From positions 95,157-159,156 of the forward strand of contig NZ_JAUYNV010000050.1 in the NCBI RefSeq assembly GCF_030698125.1: 64,000 nt of DNA, given 5' to 3'. The notes under the pieces were generated by a model. The model worked only from the letters and a program-made list of their open reading frames with translations. It had not been told where the DNA came from and made no database searches. Below are positions 62,578 to 64,000 of this stretch, piece after piece (positions within the stretch are counted from its first letter, which is position 1; each line of letters opens with the position of its first letter). A program made the position numbers and the translations under genes. This DNA is from Methyloversatilis sp. Its GTDB lineage: Bacteria > Pseudomonadota > Gammaproteobacteria > Burkholderiales > Rhodocyclaceae.

Positions 62578-63969
62578 ATGGCAACACTTTCACCATCGGC
62601 AAGTCCCTTCGATCCCGTGCTCGAAATCGAGCACGGGACTCTCGATGGCAAGCCTTACGTAAACGCGTACTACTTAGCGATCAGCGAGGCGTCTTATGAA
62701 GCGAACGACTCAGGACCGGAGGCGACGCGCGACAAGGTGCTTCTGGCAACGGTTACCGAAGACGCGCTGCGCATGTTCCCGATCAATGTCCGGCGCGGCG
62801 CGCCTGACTATCTGAAGCCCCGTCACGACGATCTCAGGACCATCACGATTGAGAGTGATAACGGCGGCTGGCCGTTGCCCATCGAACCAGGCGAGTTTGA
62901 GGAACTGCTGCTGGGCCTACCGACAGGGTTTTCCAAACAGTTCCAGTACGGGCTCGGTTTGAAATGGGAATACCGCTTCTTTGTCAACGCCGTTGACGAC
63001 ATCGCCGGGGTAACCGAACTCGTGATCACGGCAGGTGCAGAAACAATGGTCGCGCTGCCAACATATCGCCTCGGGGTCAAACGCTTCGAGCAACTGCGCC
63101 GGGCAATCGACAGCATCGCGCGTCGATATCAGCGGGAGGCGCTCGAAGACAAGCTCCTTGTTGCGTACACCAACTTGCTTCACGCGGTCGTGCCGGCTGA
63201 TTTTCCGCTGAGGATGAAAAGGATTCGACCCGGCGCAATCTACGAGCTGGTGAAGATCGGCGGCGAGCGTTCCAATCTGTCTCGCAGCGACCGTCAGGCT
63301 GCGATGTCGATCATCACGAAGGACAAAGAAGAAATTGCCATGACAGACGCCGACGCACTGCTGGCCCTGCGGTCAGATATCGAGAAGGTCACGCTGGGCG
63401 TCTTGATCCAGAAGTTCGAGGAGATGCTGACCAAGGATCTGACCGAGCCGAAGTGGCAGGAATTTCTAAAGGCGAACCCGTTCGTTCTCGGTCTTGCCTT
63501 TGCGTACCCGGTCTTTCTGGTTCAGGATCAGGCGTATGTCGGTGGAGCCACCATTCGCGGTGCGGGCGAGAGGATCGCCGACTTCCTGCTGGCCCAGCGC
63601 TACACGGGAAATCTGGCGCTTATTGAAATCAAGCGCCCGAAGACCCCGCTCCTGAAGGCCATCCCCTACAGGGCCGACCTGCACGCGCCAACGACGGAAG
63701 TGAGTGGTTCAATTTCGCAGGTACTTGATCAAAAATACCGCCTGCAAAACAGCTTCACGCAGAAGGCGTATGAGTCTGGCCTGAGCAACGTGCATCCCTA
63801 TTCGATCCAGTGCATCGTCATCATCGGCACGAGCCCTACGGCCAAGGACGAGAGGAAGTCGCTAGGGCGTGTTCTCATTTGTCGAATTAACGGTATGCCA
63901 AATGGAAGCGCCATCGAAAAAGTCGTTCACGGTCAAAGGCATAGCAGGGGACTGTTCACAGCGGCCTGA
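62578..63969 (+). CDS. Shedu-type (DUF4263) antiphage nuclease SduA-like
   Basis: The ATG at 62578 follows GGGGAAGG and gives 463 aa; a TTG at 62518, overlapping the GTPase stop, is an alternative. The C-terminal part is DUF4263, a PD-(D/E)XK nuclease: 'WQEFLKANPF' (~292), Asp in 'RIADFLL' (~333), 'IEIKRP' with catalytic Glu and Lys (~349-354), and 'GSISQVLDQKYRLQ'. The N-terminal ~280 residues would be the regulatory/sensing domain. Shedu proteins restrict phage and plasmid DNA. The last ~20 residues are atypical for the family. Base composition looks lower in G+C than the core genes, consistent with transfer. Confidence 0.82.
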   Translation: MATLSPSASPFDPVLEIEHGTLDGKPYVNAYYLAISEASYEANDSGPEATRDKVLLATVTEDALRMFPINVRRGAPDYLKPRHDDLRTITIESDNGGWPLPIEPGEFEELLLGLPTGFSKQFQYGLGLKWEYRFFVNAVDDIAGVTELVITAGAETMVALPTYRLGVKRFEQLRRAIDSIARRYQREALEDKLLVAYTNLLHAVVPADFPLRMKRIRPGAIYELVKIGGERSNLSRSDRQAAMSIITKDKEEIAMTDADALLALRSDIEKVTLGVLIQKFEEMLTKDLTEPKWQEFLKANPFVLGLAFAYPVFLVQDQAYVGGATIRGAGERIADFLLAQRYTGNLALIEIKRPKTPLLKAIPYRADLHAPTTEVSGSISQVLDQKYRLQNSFTQKAYESGLSNVHPYSIQCIVIIGTSPTAKDERKSLGRVLICRINGMPNGSAIEKVVHGQRHSRGLFTAA

Positions 63970-64000
63970 ATCTGGTCATATCCTGACTTTTGGGCTGATG

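Overview
The window is G+C-rich DNA from a methylotrophic betaproteobacterium, most probably Rhodocyclales close to Methyloversatilis. This rests on a complete serine-cycle gene cluster together with betaproteobacterial features such as DUF3422, EnvZ/OmpR and minor-pilin operons, and REP-like GTAG repeats. Genus assignment is inference. No rRNA, tRNA or CRISPR array was seen.

Layout. 1-1.9 kb holds small housekeeping or unknown genes: a SIMPL-domain protein cut by the window edge, a small membrane protein, a gamma-class carbonic anhydrase-like protein and an unknown. 1.9-2.4 kb is a tandem array of REP-like elements. 2.4-15.7 kb is the C1 assimilation core. glyA, sgaA, hprA, mtdA and fchA read leftward, and mtkA, mtkB, ppc, mcl and ftfL read rightward, from one shared control region at 7.54-7.82 kb. 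Together they take formate and methylene-THF carbon into serine, hydroxypyruvate and, downstream of PEP, malyl-CoA, which is split to acetyl-CoA and glyoxylate. 15.7-19.2 kb is an accessory insert: an OLD-family ATPase lies between two decayed copies of one toxin-antitoxin module, and the second copy also carries a scrap of the ftfL 3' end.

19.2-38.1 kb is mostly chromosomal housekeeping and sensing: a c-type cytochrome, a TonB receptor with a Fur-like site, FkbM methyltransferase, BLUF photosensor, truncated haemoglobin, SapC, EnvZ/OmpR, DUF1501, a response regulator with TPRs, tsaB-rimI-uracil-DNA glycosylase, LplT, a LysR regulator, alanine racemase and RadA. 38.1-39.0 kb is a second, different REP array. 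39.0-42.4 kb has an ECF sigma factor with a ChrR-like cupin partner, a GNAT acetyltransferase and DUF3422. 42.7-56.0 kb holds two consecutive type IV pilus minor-pilin operons (fimT-pilV-pilW-pilX-pilY1, twice), with one pilE between them and a CRP-like palindrome in front. prfC follows.

57.7-64.0 kb is a probable defence/toxin island. It contains a HipB-like regulator behind a perfect 14-bp inverted repeat, a convergent HipA-like kinase with a long N-terminal extension, and, divergent from hipA, a large P-loop GTPase-like protein followed by a Shedu-type (DUF4263) nuclease. Two related palindromes, a half-site and a near-consensus sigma-70 promoter lie between hipA and the GTPase gene, so both sides are probably under common control. 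The GTPase plus Shedu pair is the best candidate here for an undescribed system.
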